The position numbers and the translations under genes were made by a program. A DNA stretch of 64,000 nt from NCBI GenBank assembly GCA_963755985.1, contig CAVWLO010000002.1:1-64000 (forward strand), written 5' to 3'. The notes beneath the pieces were generated by a model that searched no databases, had not been told where the DNA came from, and saw nothing but the letters and a program-made list of their open reading frames with translations. Source of the stretch: DASXMT01 sp963755985 (lineage in GTDB: Bacteria; Actinomycetota; Acidimicrobiia; Acidimicrobiales; RAAP-2). Of the stretch, positions 1 through 9,494 are shown one piece after another (the stretch's first letter is position 1; each line of letters begins with the position of its first letter).

Positions 1-720
1 GTTCCGAGGTACTTCGAGCTCGTGTCATGGCTGTCTCCCTGACCGACTTGTCCGGTCTCCCCGCTCATCGAGGTTGCGAAGGCTGATCTGAGCCTCTGGG
101 ACCCATTTCTCAAGCTATCACTCGATATTGGGCTCTCCCTAGTCACCCTCACGGCGTTGTCTCCGGTCCTTCGCCTGGCCTCGCATTCGCTGAGAAGATG
201 CTCCACGTCAGGTCCCATCCTGTTCCGTCAGGCTCGGTTGGGGCGGCGACAGCACCCGTGTCACGATCTTGCAGTTTCGCAGCATGAGAACTCCCCAGTC
301 ACCCAGCGAATTATACGCCTTCACCTCCTGATAACGAGGGGCGAGGACCTCTCAATAATGCTCTTGGACCTACGGAAGAAGCTGGACGAGGGCGATCGCA
401 TCACACTGAATTGGTCGCTTTCTCCGCAACACCAAACATCATGAGCTCCCCAAAATTTGGGACGTCCTGCGTGGTGACATGTCCCAGAGCCGGCCCACTG
501 CCCCTCTTTGTGCAAGGTTTCTTTATTTGAACCAGACCAGTCCGCTAGACGGTTCGAGGTCCGACCCGGAATCACCGGGGGCTGCGGCAGGTATCGGGAC
601 GCAATCAGCTAAGCATGGAGGACCTGACGTCAGCTCGATTATCTATACGTCGCATCATGGTCATTTTGGTGGGACCTCAAGATCGTCCATACTCCACGCA
701 CGATGGTGCACGGATTTCGC
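1..720 (+). pseudogene. Decayed 3' fragment of exopolysaccharide sugar transferase (left copy)
   Basis: Pieces in several frames match the C-terminal half of the sugar transferase encoded at 2001-3563: the first codons read VPRYFELVSW, followed by fragments equivalent to the LSLWDRFLK, PILFRQARLGRR and KKLDEGDRIT segments. Stops and frameshifts occur throughout, so no functional product is expected. The fragment is the left-arm counterpart of the inverted duplication and is more degraded than the right copy. The family (bacterial sugar transferase, undecaprenyl-phosphate glycosylphosphotransferase) starts exopolysaccharide repeat-unit assembly at the inner membrane. Confidence 0.75.
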
Positions 721-1315
721 GCCAGATCGATCCGGGTCGGCTCCAAAGCCGGATCCATATCGCAGCCCACCCAACTTCGATCGCATGAACTGTCCTTCCA
801 CTTCACTATTGTATGCGAAAGGCATCGGTATTTTATCCTTGAGATCGCTCCAGAGCTCGCAATATGCAGAGCTTTCTGTGGAGCCGAGAATCGCGATACG
901 GACATTGACATCGCTCGCTCGCCTTCCTGCCATTCCCAGTCGTGCAAACGGACAATGGCCGGCCCCCTCGAAGCCCCGAGAGCTGCCGCTTCATCTACCT
1001 GACAAGTCAAACCCACCGTCCAGCCCACTATCGAGCGGCGCCCATTCGGCAAGTGGGTCCAACAACACGGGACCGACAACTGCCCCTAGCTAGGCGACTG
1101 TCCTGCCGGGGGGCCATCTGCGAGGACATTTCGCCAGCCCGTCCAGCCATGGTCGTCGTGAAGCACTGGTCGCGTCCCGCCGAATGGTGGGGATTGAGCA
1201 CGCAATCCTCGGCGGCGATCAGTCAGAGGGCGTTAGCTCCCCGACTGTCGCATGGTCATTATCCACGACGGCGTAGAGCTTGGCCATAGAGGCTTCGGAG
1301 AAGTACCTCCGTTCG
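721..1315. other. Degenerate sequence of the left arm, no intact gene
   Basis: This stretch has counterparts in the right arm (about 1430-2000). It has no reading frame with protein-like composition. Around 924-957 a plus-strand frame reads LPFPVVQTDNG, which resembles the second-Asp region of DDE transposases of the IS481/IS3 type. The match is short and flanked by stops, so it is only a hint of old insertion sequence material. Confidence 0.4.
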
Positions 1316-1429
1316 GTGATCCGGCTCGGCGGTGCCGTCCTTCTCGACGTCCACGACGAGTGGGTGGCCACCGAACGGAGGTACTTCTCCGAAGCCTCTA
1401 TGGCCAAGCTCTTACGCCGTCGTGGATAA
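1316..1429 (+). pseudogene. IS256 (mutator) family transposase, C-terminal fragment
   Basis: A 37-codon frame ending in TAA at 1427-1429 reads as the C-terminal tail of IS256-family transposases: GAVLLDVHDEWVATERRYFS, then EASMAKLLRRRG. These enzymes normally have about 400 residues with a DDE catalytic core; only the last tenth is present. The fragment straddles the spacer of the inverted duplication and its last 60 bp are mirrored at 1258-1318. It is therefore the likely seed or breakpoint of the rearrangement. Confidence 0.7.
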
Positions 1430-2000
1430 TGACCATGCGACAGTCGGGGGAGCTCATCTGGCCTCTCTGACTGATCGCCGCCGAGGATTGCGTGCTCAAT
1501 CCCCACCATTCGGCGGGACGCGACCCGTGCTTCGCGACGACCATGGCTGGACGGGCTGGCGAAATGTCCTCGCAGATGGCCCCCCGGCAGGACAGTCGCC
1601 TAGCTAGGGGCAGTTGTCGGTCCCGTGTTGTTCGACCCACTTGCCGAATGGGCGCCACTCGATGGCGCTCGGGCTCGGACGGTGGTTTTGACTTGTCGCC
1701 AGGTCAGTGAAGCGGCACTCTCAGGCTTCAAGGAGCTTTCGATGGGGCCGGCCAGTATCCATTTGCACGACTGGGAATGGCAGGAAGGCGAGCGAGCGAA
1801 TGTCAATGTCCCGTCCTGCGGGCGACTCAGTGGTTCCACAGAAAGCTCTGCATATTGCGAGCTCTGGAGCGATCTCAAGGATGATGCAGTTGGATTGCCG
1901 ATGCCTTTCGTGGTAACACGATGATTCGAAGTGGAAGGACATTTCATGCGATCGAAGTTGGGTGGGCTGCGATATGGATTCGGTTTTGGAGCCAACCGGA
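1430..2000. other. Degenerate sequence of the right arm, no intact gene
   Basis: This is the mirror of 721-1257 in the left arm. Short frames on both strands have no recognisable domain. It lies between the transposase tail and the 3' end of the sugar transferase remnant. Confidence 0.5.
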
Positions 2001-3563
2001 TCAATATGCACCAAAGCCGTGCACCATTGTGCGTGGCGTATCGAACAGGATCTTGAGGTCCCACCAGAACGACCATGAAGCGACGTAGAGGTAGTCGAGC
2101 TGCCGCAGGTCATCCGTGCTCAGCTGATTGCGACCTGAAACTTGCCAGAGCCCAGTGATCCCCGGTCGGACCTCGAACCGCCGAGCCGGACCATCCTTCG
2201 AGGAAGGACTCGTTGGGCACGAAGGGCCTTGGGCCGACAATGGACATGTCACCACGCAGCACATTGAAGAACTGAGGGAGCTCATCAAGTCCGCTCTTAC
2301 GGAGAAGGCGTCCGATTTTGGTGATGCGGTCGCCCTCATCAAGCTTCTTTCTCAGCTCGAAGAGCGGCATTGATAGGTCGTCGCTCTTCCGTTGTCATCG
2401 GATGGATGCGTGGTCTCCGTTGGTCACTGGCGAACCCGCATGCTGCGAAACTTGAGAATGGTAAACGGGTCCCGGCGCCGGCCCAGCCTGGCCTGACGGA
2501 ACAAGACGGGCCCTGGCGAAGACACCTTCACCGCCAGTGCGACAAGGAGAAGGATGGGAGACAACGCAATGAGGGTGACTAGGGAGAGCGAAATATCAAG
2601 CGATCTCTTGAGGAACCGATCCCACAGGCTCAGGTCTGCCCTTGCCACTTCGATGAGGGGCAGACCGGACAGATCGGTGAGATTGGACCGCCACGACACC
2701 AGCTCGAAGTACCTCGGAACGAACGTTAGGTGGACAGTGTCCTGCAGTGCGCGATAAACGGCGATCGTGTCGTGGGCCATTCGATCCGGATAGGTGACGA
2801 TGACTCTTTTGATTTGGAGCTCTTCACACAGTCGGGGAAGATCCTGGACGGTTCCGATGGCACCGTCGTCAGGTTCGACGTCATCGACCACACGTCCGAC
2901 GAGGGAGAGGCCCTTGTTCAGACCGACATAGGTGGCGACCCGCTCCGGGAGCGCCCCGGCGCCCACCACGAGGACGCGACTGACGGTGAGGGCATGCAGC
3001 ATGGACCGAATGATGGAACGTCCAACCACGACGAATACCACTGCCACGATGACCATCACGATGAGCTGGGTGGGCCAAGGTTCCGCAAAATCCGTTGTTG
3101 CGTGCAGTAGTGCACCGACGCCAATAGTCAGGACACATGCTGCGCCTATGGCGAAGAGCAAGTCGTGAAGTTCTTTGAATGTGCTTGGCCCGAGGTCTCG
3201 GCGGTTCGACCGGTAGGAGCCCGACAGCGCAAGCGCCGCGACGACGGCCACTGGGAAGAAGGAATCGTGGATGAGGTTCCAACCAAACTTCGCCATCGAG
3301 TTGTTCGGAACATTGGAGACTCCGGCCAGGAGCACCAGCGCGACGGGCATCGCTGCGCATGTTGCCAGGAGATCAACACTTAGAAGTCCCGCCGCATGTG
3401 CGGCGTCAGTAACCGACCCGGGCCGCTTGTCGGTGAGCTTGGGTACCGCTGGTCTGGACGAGCGCCGGGTCCCGGGCGACTTGCGCGTTCGAGATCGCCT
3501 TTGGCCAGCAACGTCTTGCCGACGCACTTTCTCGGCGGTAACCACCCGATCAAAGTTCCGCAT
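2001..3563 (-). pseudogene. Frameshifted exopolysaccharide polyprenyl glycosylphosphotransferase
   Basis: The first 379 codons from ATG at 3563 give a typical N-terminal half: basic start, several hydrophobic segments (about residues 50-200), a Rossmann-like CoA-binding region and the first transferase motif PGPVLFRQARLGRR. The frame then stops at 2424 just after FTILKFRSMRV. The remaining transferase domain continues in two other frames: KKLDEGDRITKIGRLLRKSG, LDELPQFFNVLRGDMSIVGP, then after another shift FEVRPGITGLWQVSGRNQL to the end near 2001. At least two frameshifts are needed. The intact family adds the first sugar-phosphate to undecaprenyl phosphate for exopolysaccharide assembly, fitting the Wzz/tyrosine-kinase genes at 4.4-6.1 kb on the opposite strand. 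The order of motifs is complete, so sequencing error cannot be excluded, but the decayed duplicate next door favours a true pseudogene. Confidence 0.85.
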
Positions 3564-4404
3564 ACTTCCTCGATTGTGTGGTACCTAGAATCCGCCGCTT
3601 GTGGCATGCTCCCGACCACTAGTCACCCTACCCGGGCTTCCACTCTCTTCCAAGGATGGATTTGCCAGCAACGGAAAAGATTGCGTTGCTGGACAATGAA
3701 CGCCGCGTTAACTCGCGGCTGGCCGAGTGGCGCTACGGCCCCGTGTGGCATAGGCGGTCCCGCTCGCTGCGTCGTCGAGGCTGGGAAGGACCATCGTCAA
3801 GCAGCGAGAAGTGGTCACGCCGGAATTGCGACACCCGACCATGCGAAGCATTACGACATGGAAGGCAAGGGGCTGCATGGCGGAGAAGAATTGCGTTGCA
3901 ATCGTTCGCGTCCGGTGGCGGCAAGTGCGATCTGCTGACTCGTCCGACCACGCCCTGTGTACTCGCGACTTCAGGCCGTGGGTTTCTGGGAACGGCTGCC
4001 GCTTCTGCACGACGATTGCCGACACTCGAGCCGATTTACCGGCACCGAGGTTACTGACACGTAACCAGCTGTACCGCAATGCGGGGACCATATGAGGCGG
4101 TTGCGACCTCAAATACCCAACCACAGACCTAGTTCATCGAAGATTCATATTCCTCGTCGAAGGCTTCGCCACGAGCGCTAGCTGTGCGGTCTCTTGCCTG
4201 CACCGATGGCATCGGTGAACCAGGCCAATGACCTCAAAGTCTGCCGTCAATTTGGGTTCGGTCGGCGCTCGGCTGCTACCGGATGGCCCAGCATCCGCTC
4301 TGATAGCTCGTGTTGGAGCCCGCGAGCTCGTCGGTCGCCCGCCGGTCCGTGGCGACCCAAAATCACCGCAAAGGTCGAACCACGGGCCGAGGGGCTGAAG
4401 TAAT
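3564..4404. other. Intergenic stretch without recognisable gene
   Basis: These 840 bp separate the divergent sugar transferase remnant and chain-length gene. Open frames of 70-180 codons on both strands have arginine/serine-rich composition with no known motif and look like non-coding high-GC frames. The promoters of both flanking genes presumably lie here, but no clear -35/-10 pair was identified. Confidence 0.4.
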
Positions 4405-5458
4405 GTGACCGCGGTGGACCCTACGGAAGAACCCGGCCTTCTTGGACTATGCGCGGATTCTGTGGCGTCGCAAGCTGACCATCCTGTTGGTCATGGTCAT
4501 CGCGGTTGCGGCGACGGTGGGCGTGGACTTTGTCCGAGGCAAGAAGTACCAGGGGACGGCCCAGCTCCTCCTTCTCTCGCAGACTCGCGGGACCGATGGG
4601 GTCATAACTCCTTTGACTCCTACCGACATACTTACCGACATCGGCCTTGTTCAGGGCTCAACCGTCAAGGCGCTCGTGGCCAAGTCGTTGAAGACTTCGC
4701 CTCCGGCAGTTTCGGTCGCAGAACAGGGAACGACCGAAATCGCCACGGTGTCCGTAACCTCGAGCAATCCCGTGTTCGCGGCGAATGCGGCAAATGCCTA
4801 TGCCAACGCCTATATCCAAGCGAGTCAACAGCGCTTTCTTGCGTCTGCGCAAGCAGCACAGAACCAGCTGCAGGCGCAGATCAATGCGTTGCAGACGCAG
4901 ATCAATGCGGTGCAGACGCAGATAAACCAGGCTGATCCCAAGAACACAGCACTTCTCTCGAACCTGGACAATCAGCTCGGTTCTTTGACGGGCCAGCAGA
5001 CGACGCTGCAGACACAACTCAGCCAGATCCAAGTGAACGTGGCTCAGACGCCAAGTGGCGGCCAGCTGGTGCAGCCGGCGACGCCGAACTACAGCCCGGT
5101 GTCACCGAAGCGAGTCACCGATGCGCTGATAGCCCTTGGTGTCGGGTTGGTCCTCGGCATCGGTCTTGCCCTGCTCCGGGAACGACTGGACGACCGCATC
5201 CGAACCAAGGCTGAGCTCGAGCGAGTGGCCGGAGGACTTCCTTCACTTGGGCTCATCCCGACGGTCAGCGAGTGGCGCGACAAGAAGAAGCCGTTCCTTG
5301 TCGCAGCCGAACATCGAAGTCGCCTCCGGCCGAGGCCTACCGCGGGCTTCGAACGTCGATCCAGTTCATCGGACTTGATCGCGCCATCAAGACCGTACAG
5401 ATCACCAGCCCTGCCGCCACCGACGGCAAGACCACTACCTCGGCGAACCTCGCCGTGA
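4405..5458 (+). CDS. Wzz-like polysaccharide chain-length determinant (frame interrupted)
   Basis: The product is the inner-membrane half of an actinobacterial Wzz/BY-kinase system that controls exopolysaccharide chain length. It has an N-terminal membrane segment (LTILLVMVIAVAATVGV), a periplasmic part with a Gln-rich coiled coil (QINALQTQINAVQTQINQ), and a second membrane segment (ALIALGVGLVLGIGLALL) before a cytoplasmic tail. The natural start appears to be GTG at 4405 (MTAVDPTEEPGLL), but a 1-nt shift near 4441 separates it from the main frame, which otherwise could only start at TTG 4442. A second shift near 5310-5330 separates it from the kinase domain, which continues in the next frame; the codons after about 5320 in this frame are not genuine. 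Mutation and consensus error are both possible. Confidence 0.8.
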
Positions 5459-6135
5459 CGATGGCCGAGTCCGGTCAGAACGTCGTGCTGGTCAGCTGCG
5501 ATCTCCGTAGACCGCGGATCCATGAGTTCTTCGGGTTGGCCAACAACTTCGGGTTCACGTCGGTGCTTGTTGGTGACACGACGCTTGAGGACGCACTCAT
5601 CAGCGTGCCGAAGTTCGGGAACCTGACCGTCCTACCGTCGGGTCCGGTCCCGCCCAATCCGTCCGAACTGCTCGGAAGCACGAAGGCCAGCGAGGTCTTC
5701 GCTCGTCTTGCCCAAGCAGCGGACGTTGTGATCATCGACAGCCCGCCCGTCCTCCCAGTCACCGACGCTGCCGTATTGGCTGGCCATGTGGACGCTGTCG
5801 TTCTCGTCGCTGCTGCCCAGACGACGACCCGGAGGGACATCACCCGATCGATCGAGGTGCTGAACCGGGTCGACGCTCCGATTGTCGGAGTTGTCCTGAA
5901 CGGAGCCTCCGAAGCGGACTGCTACGTCTACTACCGGTACGGGGATCAGTACGGCTACGGGTACGCGACTCGAAAGGAGCCACGGGGAGGGGTGCAGAGC
6001 AACGGGAGCGGTGGATTGGGGTCCCAGCAGGGCGACTTGGTGCACCAAAATGGAGCGACTCCTCACTCCGATCAGGAGTCCCAGGAGCCCCTCCCGACCG
6101 TCGGGTCAGTCGAGAAGATCGTCCGAGACGCCTGA
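5272..6135 (+). CDS. CpsD/CapB-type bacterial tyrosine kinase domain
   Basis: This ATPase/autokinase domain partners the chain-length protein, with which it was probably one polypeptide before a frameshift near 5320. The family signature SPPAEAYRGLRTSIQF marks the start of the kinase module. Walker A is SPAATDGKTTTSANLA, Walker A' is VLVSCDLRRPR, and Walker B is VVIIDSPPVLPVTDA. A tyrosine-rich cluster (YVYYRYGDQYGYGY) follows the catalytic core; such clusters are the autophosphorylation sites of BY-kinases. The true coding start in this frame is close to 5310, since upstream codons are the out-of-frame end of the Wzz part. The DUF4012 gene follows after 29 bp, so the genes probably form one transcript. 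Confidence 0.85.
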   Translation: MARQEEAVPCRSRTSKSPPAEAYRGLRTSIQFIGLDRAIKTVQITSPAATDGKTTTSANLAVTMAESGQNVVLVSCDLRRPRIHEFFGLANNFGFTSVLVGDTTLEDALISVPKFGNLTVLPSGPVPPNPSELLGSTKASEVFARLAQAADVVIIDSPPVLPVTDAAVLAGHVDAVVLVAAAQTTTRRDITRSIEVLNRVDAPIVGVVLNGASEADCYVYYRYGDQYGYGYATRKEPRGGVQSNGSGGLGSQQGDLVHQNGATPHSDQESQEPLPTVGSVEKIVRDA

Positions 6136-6164
6136 CTCGGGGTTAGCCCTGAGCACATTCTTAC

Positions 6165-8102
6165 GTGGCAGTCCACAAACACGAACAGCAACGCCCCTGG
6201 CACGAGTTTCGCTACGGCGCACGCCATTGGCTGAAACACCGACGAGGTGAGAAGCACGCGCACCGACGACGTCGGGTGTCGGAAGCCGAACGTGTCCGCC
6301 GCCGCCGCCGCGTCCTGGCCAGAACTGGGATCGGCGTGTTTCTCGTGGTCGTGGTCGCCGCAATCTTGGGTGCGTTCACCTGGCACTCGTTGAGTCAGGC
6401 CCGGACGTCTCTCAACAGCGCCCGGGCCGCAGTGGACCAACTCGAGAGCAACAAACACGAACTGCTGACGGCTTCCGGGCGGGCCGCCGCCGGCCGCACC
6501 CTCGCCCAGATCTCGGCGGACGCTGCCGCCGCCGATCAGACCCTTCGATCCTCGACCGGCCTCAAGGTCTTCGGCTGGCTGCCGGTTCTCCACACCCAGC
6601 GGCAAGGTTTGCTCGACCTCGCCTCCGACGTGCACACGACGGCGACCACGGGTGACCAGTTGTTGTCTCAGGTCAATGCGCTCGTAGCCGACAGCCAAGG
6701 TTCCACCGTTTCGATCACCCAGCTCGAGAACCTTCGTGCCGCTGTTGATACGGCGTTGACCACCCTCAGGGGCTTGAACCGGCCGTCATCCGGACTGATC
6801 GGAAGCCTGGGGGATGCCAGGACGAAGTTTGACAACGCCGATGCGACGTTCGTGAACCAGTTGGACCGGGGCCAGCAGATCATTTCGTATGCTCTTCCCT
6901 TTCTCGGCGCCAACGGGCCACGCTCCTATCTCTTGGTCGGGGAGAACAATGCCGAGATGCGCGATCAGGGAGCGGTCCTGTCGGTCGGGACCCTTCAGAC
7001 TCAGGACGGAAAAATGACCGTGGTCAACCCGACGAGCGTGGGCGACCTCACGCTCAAGACCCCCGCGAACTATCCGATTCCTGCGGGTATGCAGCAGGTC
7101 TTCGGCGGGTATCTGCCGACACAGGTATGGCAGTCTGCAGATGCCACGGCAGGGTTCCCGTGGACCGGCGGCGATCTCCAGGCCATGTACGCGCAAGCCA
7201 CCGGACAGCACGTGAACGGTGTCCTGGCCCTTGACGTCCCGGCAGTGGCAAGCCTCTTGCAGCTGACCGGTCCGGTGACCGTGCCGGGAATTGCACAGCC
7301 GATCACCGCCGCCAATGTCTCAGGGATTTTGCTGAATCAGCTCTACAACGGCATACCGGTCAACACCGAGCGCCATGATGAACTCACGGCCGTGGCCAAA
7401 GCCGTGGTCGACCAACTGTCGAACGAGAAGGTGGACCTGGCCACCCTGGCCAACACGCTCTCTCAGGACGTGGCTGGTCGCCATCTCCTGGTGTGGGACG
7501 AGGTCCCGTCGTACCAGGCGACATTGGTCAAATTCGGGGGTGCGGGAGCGGTCGACGGCTCGGACGACTCCCGAACGTTCCATGCTGCTGTGGAAAACGC
7601 GACGGCGACCAAGCTGGACTATTACGTCAACGTGTCGGTCAGCCAGCAGATCTACCTGAAGCCCAACAACGAGGCTGAGGTGGACACGGCCATCACGGTG
7701 GTCAATCGCGCTCCCGCCGGGGCCAAGCCATCCAACCAGCTCGGTCCCGACAACATCCACTCGTTCCAGGTCGGCCAGTACGTGGGGAACGCGTATCTCT
7801 GGGGTCCCGCGGGTGCAGGTATCACCCAGGCCGGGAGCACATTCGAATCGGGGTTGAACGTCACCCCTGCATCCGTTTCGGTGCTGCCTCAGCAGCAGAG
7901 CACGGTCACATTCAAGACGGTGATTCCCAATGCCGTGCGAGACGGGAAGCTGACTCTGTCTTATGTTCCACAGCCGAGATTGACCCCGGAAACGGTTTCG
8001 GCCACGGTACAAGCCACCGGATGGAAGCTCGGGAGCCAGCAAACGCAGCATGCAACCCTGACGAAAACAAATGCGTTGACCTGGGAATTGGTTCGAGGCT
8101 AG
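6165..8102 (+). CDS. DUF4012 domain-containing membrane protein
   Basis: The 645-residue protein has a basic cytoplasmic head (about 50 residues, Arg/His-rich), one membrane segment (VFLVVVVAAILGAFTWHSL) and a large extracytoplasmic part. The hallmarks of DUF4012 are present: YLLVGENNAEMRDQGAVLSV followed by a Tyr/Phe-rich segment and FPWTGGDLQAMY. The family is common in actinobacteria next to polysaccharide export genes; its biochemical role is unknown, although it has sequence features reminiscent of LytR-CpsA-Psr-associated proteins. The start is GTG at 6165, 29 bp after the tyrosine kinase. The frame is intact, unlike the genes upstream. Confidence 0.85.
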   Translation: MAVHKHEQQRPWHEFRYGARHWLKHRRGEKHAHRRRRVSEAERVRRRRRVLARTGIGVFLVVVVAAILGAFTWHSLSQARTSLNSARAAVDQLESNKHELLTASGRAAAGRTLAQISADAAAADQTLRSSTGLKVFGWLPVLHTQRQGLLDLASDVHTTATTGDQLLSQVNALVADSQGSTVSITQLENLRAAVDTALTTLRGLNRPSSGLIGSLGDARTKFDNADATFVNQLDRGQQIISYALPFLGANGPRSYLLVGENNAEMRDQGAVLSVGTLQTQDGKMTVVNPTSVGDLTLKTPANYPIPAGMQQVFGGYLPTQVWQSADATAGFPWTGGDLQAMYAQATGQHVNGVLALDVPAVASLLQLTGPVTVPGIAQPITAANVSGILLNQLYNGIPVNTERHDELTAVAKAVVDQLSNEKVDLATLANTLSQDVAGRHLLVWDEVPSYQATLVKFGGAGAVDGSDDSRTFHAAVENATATKLDYYVNVSVSQQIYLKPNNEAEVDTAITVVNRAPAGAKPSNQLGPDNIHSFQVGQYVGNAYLWGPAGAGITQAGSTFESGLNVTPASVSVLPQQQSTVTFKTVIPNAVRDGKLTLSYVPQPRLTPETVSATVQATGWKLGSQQTQHATLTKTNALTWELVRG

Positions 8103-8230
8103 TCTGCTGCAGATACACGAAACACGATGTTCATCACGATCCGTGCTTTGGGGACGGTCACCGTGTTAGTGTTTTGTGTAAGTAACCGGGACCGAATTGA
8201 GTTGGTTCTGACGGCGAGAAGGGCGGCAAT

Positions 8231-8881
8231 ATGCGCAGACTGATGGCCTTAGGCGCCGCAGCAGTGGTGGGCGCGGTGCTCTTTATGGGCGCTCCTGCCT
8301 TTGCAGCTCCCGGATATCCGCCTCCGATCGTCGGGACCCCGCCGCCGACGACTGGTCTAACCGCGACGTCGGTGACGTGCCCCGTCGGCTCGACCTGCAC
8401 ACTTACCTTTACCGGCTTCCTTCCGGGTTCGACCGTTCAGATCTTCATTGCCGGGCAGTTGGCCGCGACTCTCACGGTTCCTGCTAGTGGTTCGTTTACC
8501 ATCACAGTGGCCGTGACCGATCCGCACATCAGCGTGAACGGTGGGCCACTGATTGCTGTTCCTTACGGAGCGAACTTGGTGACTGCTACTGGCACCACAG
8601 CTAGTGGCCAACCTGGGTCGGTTTCGGGCACGGTGACCATTCCGTCTCCGGCTACGAACACTGCTACCGGGGGAACTTCGGGGGCAGCTGGTAGTGGGGG
8701 AGCGGCTGGCACATCGGGTGCTTCCGGTACATCGGGCACCGCTAGTACGAGCTCTAGCTCGGGAGGCCTCGCCTTCACGGGTGCCCAGATCGGAATGATG
8801 GTCGGCGGAGGCCTGATCCTTCTGGTCGCCGGTACGGGCCTCGTGCTCGTCACCCGCCAGCGCCGCTCAAGCGCCATCTGA
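8231..8881 (+). CDS. Secreted surface protein with LAFTG C-terminal anchor signal
   Basis: A 216-residue protein with a clear signal peptide (MRRLMALGAAAVVGAVLFMG, cut after AFA). It has an Ig-like beta-rich middle with one cysteine pair (CPVGSTC), a Gly/Ser/Thr-rich linker (about 140-180) and a tripartite tail: LAFTG, a membrane segment (MMVGGGLILLVAGTGLVLV) and a basic end (TRQRRSS). This architecture is that of a sorted surface protein. The motif is LAFTG rather than LPXTG, and the same motif occurs in the 51-residue product at 21114-21269 beside an exosortase gene. A purine-rich GAGAAGGGCGG precedes the ATG. It follows the DUF4012 gene by 128 bp and is closed by a hairpin terminator. Confidence 0.85.
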   Translation: MRRLMALGAAAVVGAVLFMGAPAFAAPGYPPPIVGTPPPTTGLTATSVTCPVGSTCTLTFTGFLPGSTVQIFIAGQLAATLTVPASGSFTITVAVTDPHISVNGGPLIAVPYGANLVTATGTTASGQPGSVSGTVTIPSPATNTATGGTSGAAGSGGAAGTSGASGTSGTASTSSSSGGLAFTGAQIGMMVGGGLILLVAGTGLVLVTRQRRSSAI

Positions 8882-8944
8882 GCCGCCTGCCGGAACGACC
8901 GGCTGCCGAGAAATCCCTTGCGCTGCTGGTTGCTGCGTCGCGAC

Positions 8945-8977
8945 GAAACCCCGCCCAGCATTGCTAGGCGGGGTTTC
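8945..8977 (+). terminator. Hairpin terminator after the LAFTG gene
   Basis: The perfect 11-bp stem GAAACCCCGCC / GGCGGGGTTTC (8945-8955 with 8967-8977) encloses a short loop that can pair further (AGC with GCT). It lies 64 bp after the stop of the surface-protein gene. There is no long T tract, as is usual in high-GC actinobacteria. Confidence 0.75.
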
Positions 8978-9124
8978 GAAGACCGACTCTCGCCAGCCGG
9001 GTGAAGTGACATTACCGGACCTGTGGTACGGGAAGGGGGATCTCACGTAAACGTCAAATAAAAGAGCCCTGGCCCAGGAGCACGGCGGCGAGACCAGCGC
9101 TAGTGGGCCAAGGCGGTATGTAGT

Positions 9125-9148
9125 TATATCACTACTGGTAGTGAGATA
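9125..9148. promoter_or_regulatory. Operator-like palindrome
   Basis: TATATCACTAC (9125-9135) and GTAGTGAGATA (9138-9148) form an inverted repeat with one mismatch and a 2-bp centre, in an otherwise AT-rich spot. A good ribosome-binding sequence (GGAGGAGG, about 9178-9185) follows. It looks like the binding site of a small dimeric repressor acting on the following small gene. Confidence 0.5.
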
Positions 9149-9261
9149 AACACCGGGCGACGATCTTTCGTGCTCCGGAGGAGGCTACAGTCGTGTGGGC
9201 TGCCTCTTTGTCGGAACTGCCGGCAGGGGGCTAGTCGCGGCGAGAGAAAGGGGCTGGATAT

Positions 9262-9444
9262 GTGCCCTGGTGGTTCTGGCTGCTTATCGCGCTGATACCG
9301 TCGATTCTTGTCGGTGGCGTCTGGCCTATCTTGGTGACCGCTCAGGATCGTCGGTGGGAAGCCAGGCGGCCGCTGGGCCGGATTGTCCCGATCCGCTCAG
9401 GATCGAGAAGAAGGGATTCGACGCACCGCCACAAGACCGGATAG
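9262..9444 (+). CDS. Small membrane protein, 60 residues
   Basis: GTG at 9262 is preceded by AAAGGGG at suitable distance. The product starts PWWFWLLIALIPSILVGGVW, a convincing single membrane segment with Trp at the borders, followed by a basic, cytoplasmic tail. No family is recognised. An alternative GTG at 9195 opens another frame with a better ribosome site but a less protein-like product. It stands alone, downstream of an operator-like palindrome. Confidence 0.45.
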   Translation: MPWWFWLLIALIPSILVGGVWPILVTAQDRRWEARRPLGRIVPIRSGSRRRDSTHRHKTG

Positions 9445-9494
9445 TCACGAGGCACGCACTTCCAGCGAGACCGTGACCTAATCAGTCAGTGGCA

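Larger units (their letters stand above)
1..2720. repeat. Large imperfect inverted duplication
   Basis: The left arm (about 1-1318) is the reverse complement of the right arm (about 1369-2720), with a 50 bp spacer at 1319-1368. The inner 250 bp of each arm are nearly identical (1060-1318 against 1369-1625, differing by a few indels). Farther out the arms diverge, but the first bases of the window still match 2695-2720 in reverse complement. Both arms carry the 3' part of the same sugar transferase gene, pointing inward. The left arm probably continues beyond the window edge. Confidence 0.85.

Noticed and set aside
780..1000. IS481-type transposase gene
   Set aside because: Only an LPFPVVQTDNG-like string supports it and stops flank it on both sides, so it is mentioned only as a hint.
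3656..4124. Possible genes of 130-180 codons on both strands in the 3.6-4.1 kb gap
   Set aside because: No ribosome sites, Arg/Ser-rich products and no domain; both strands are open only through base composition.
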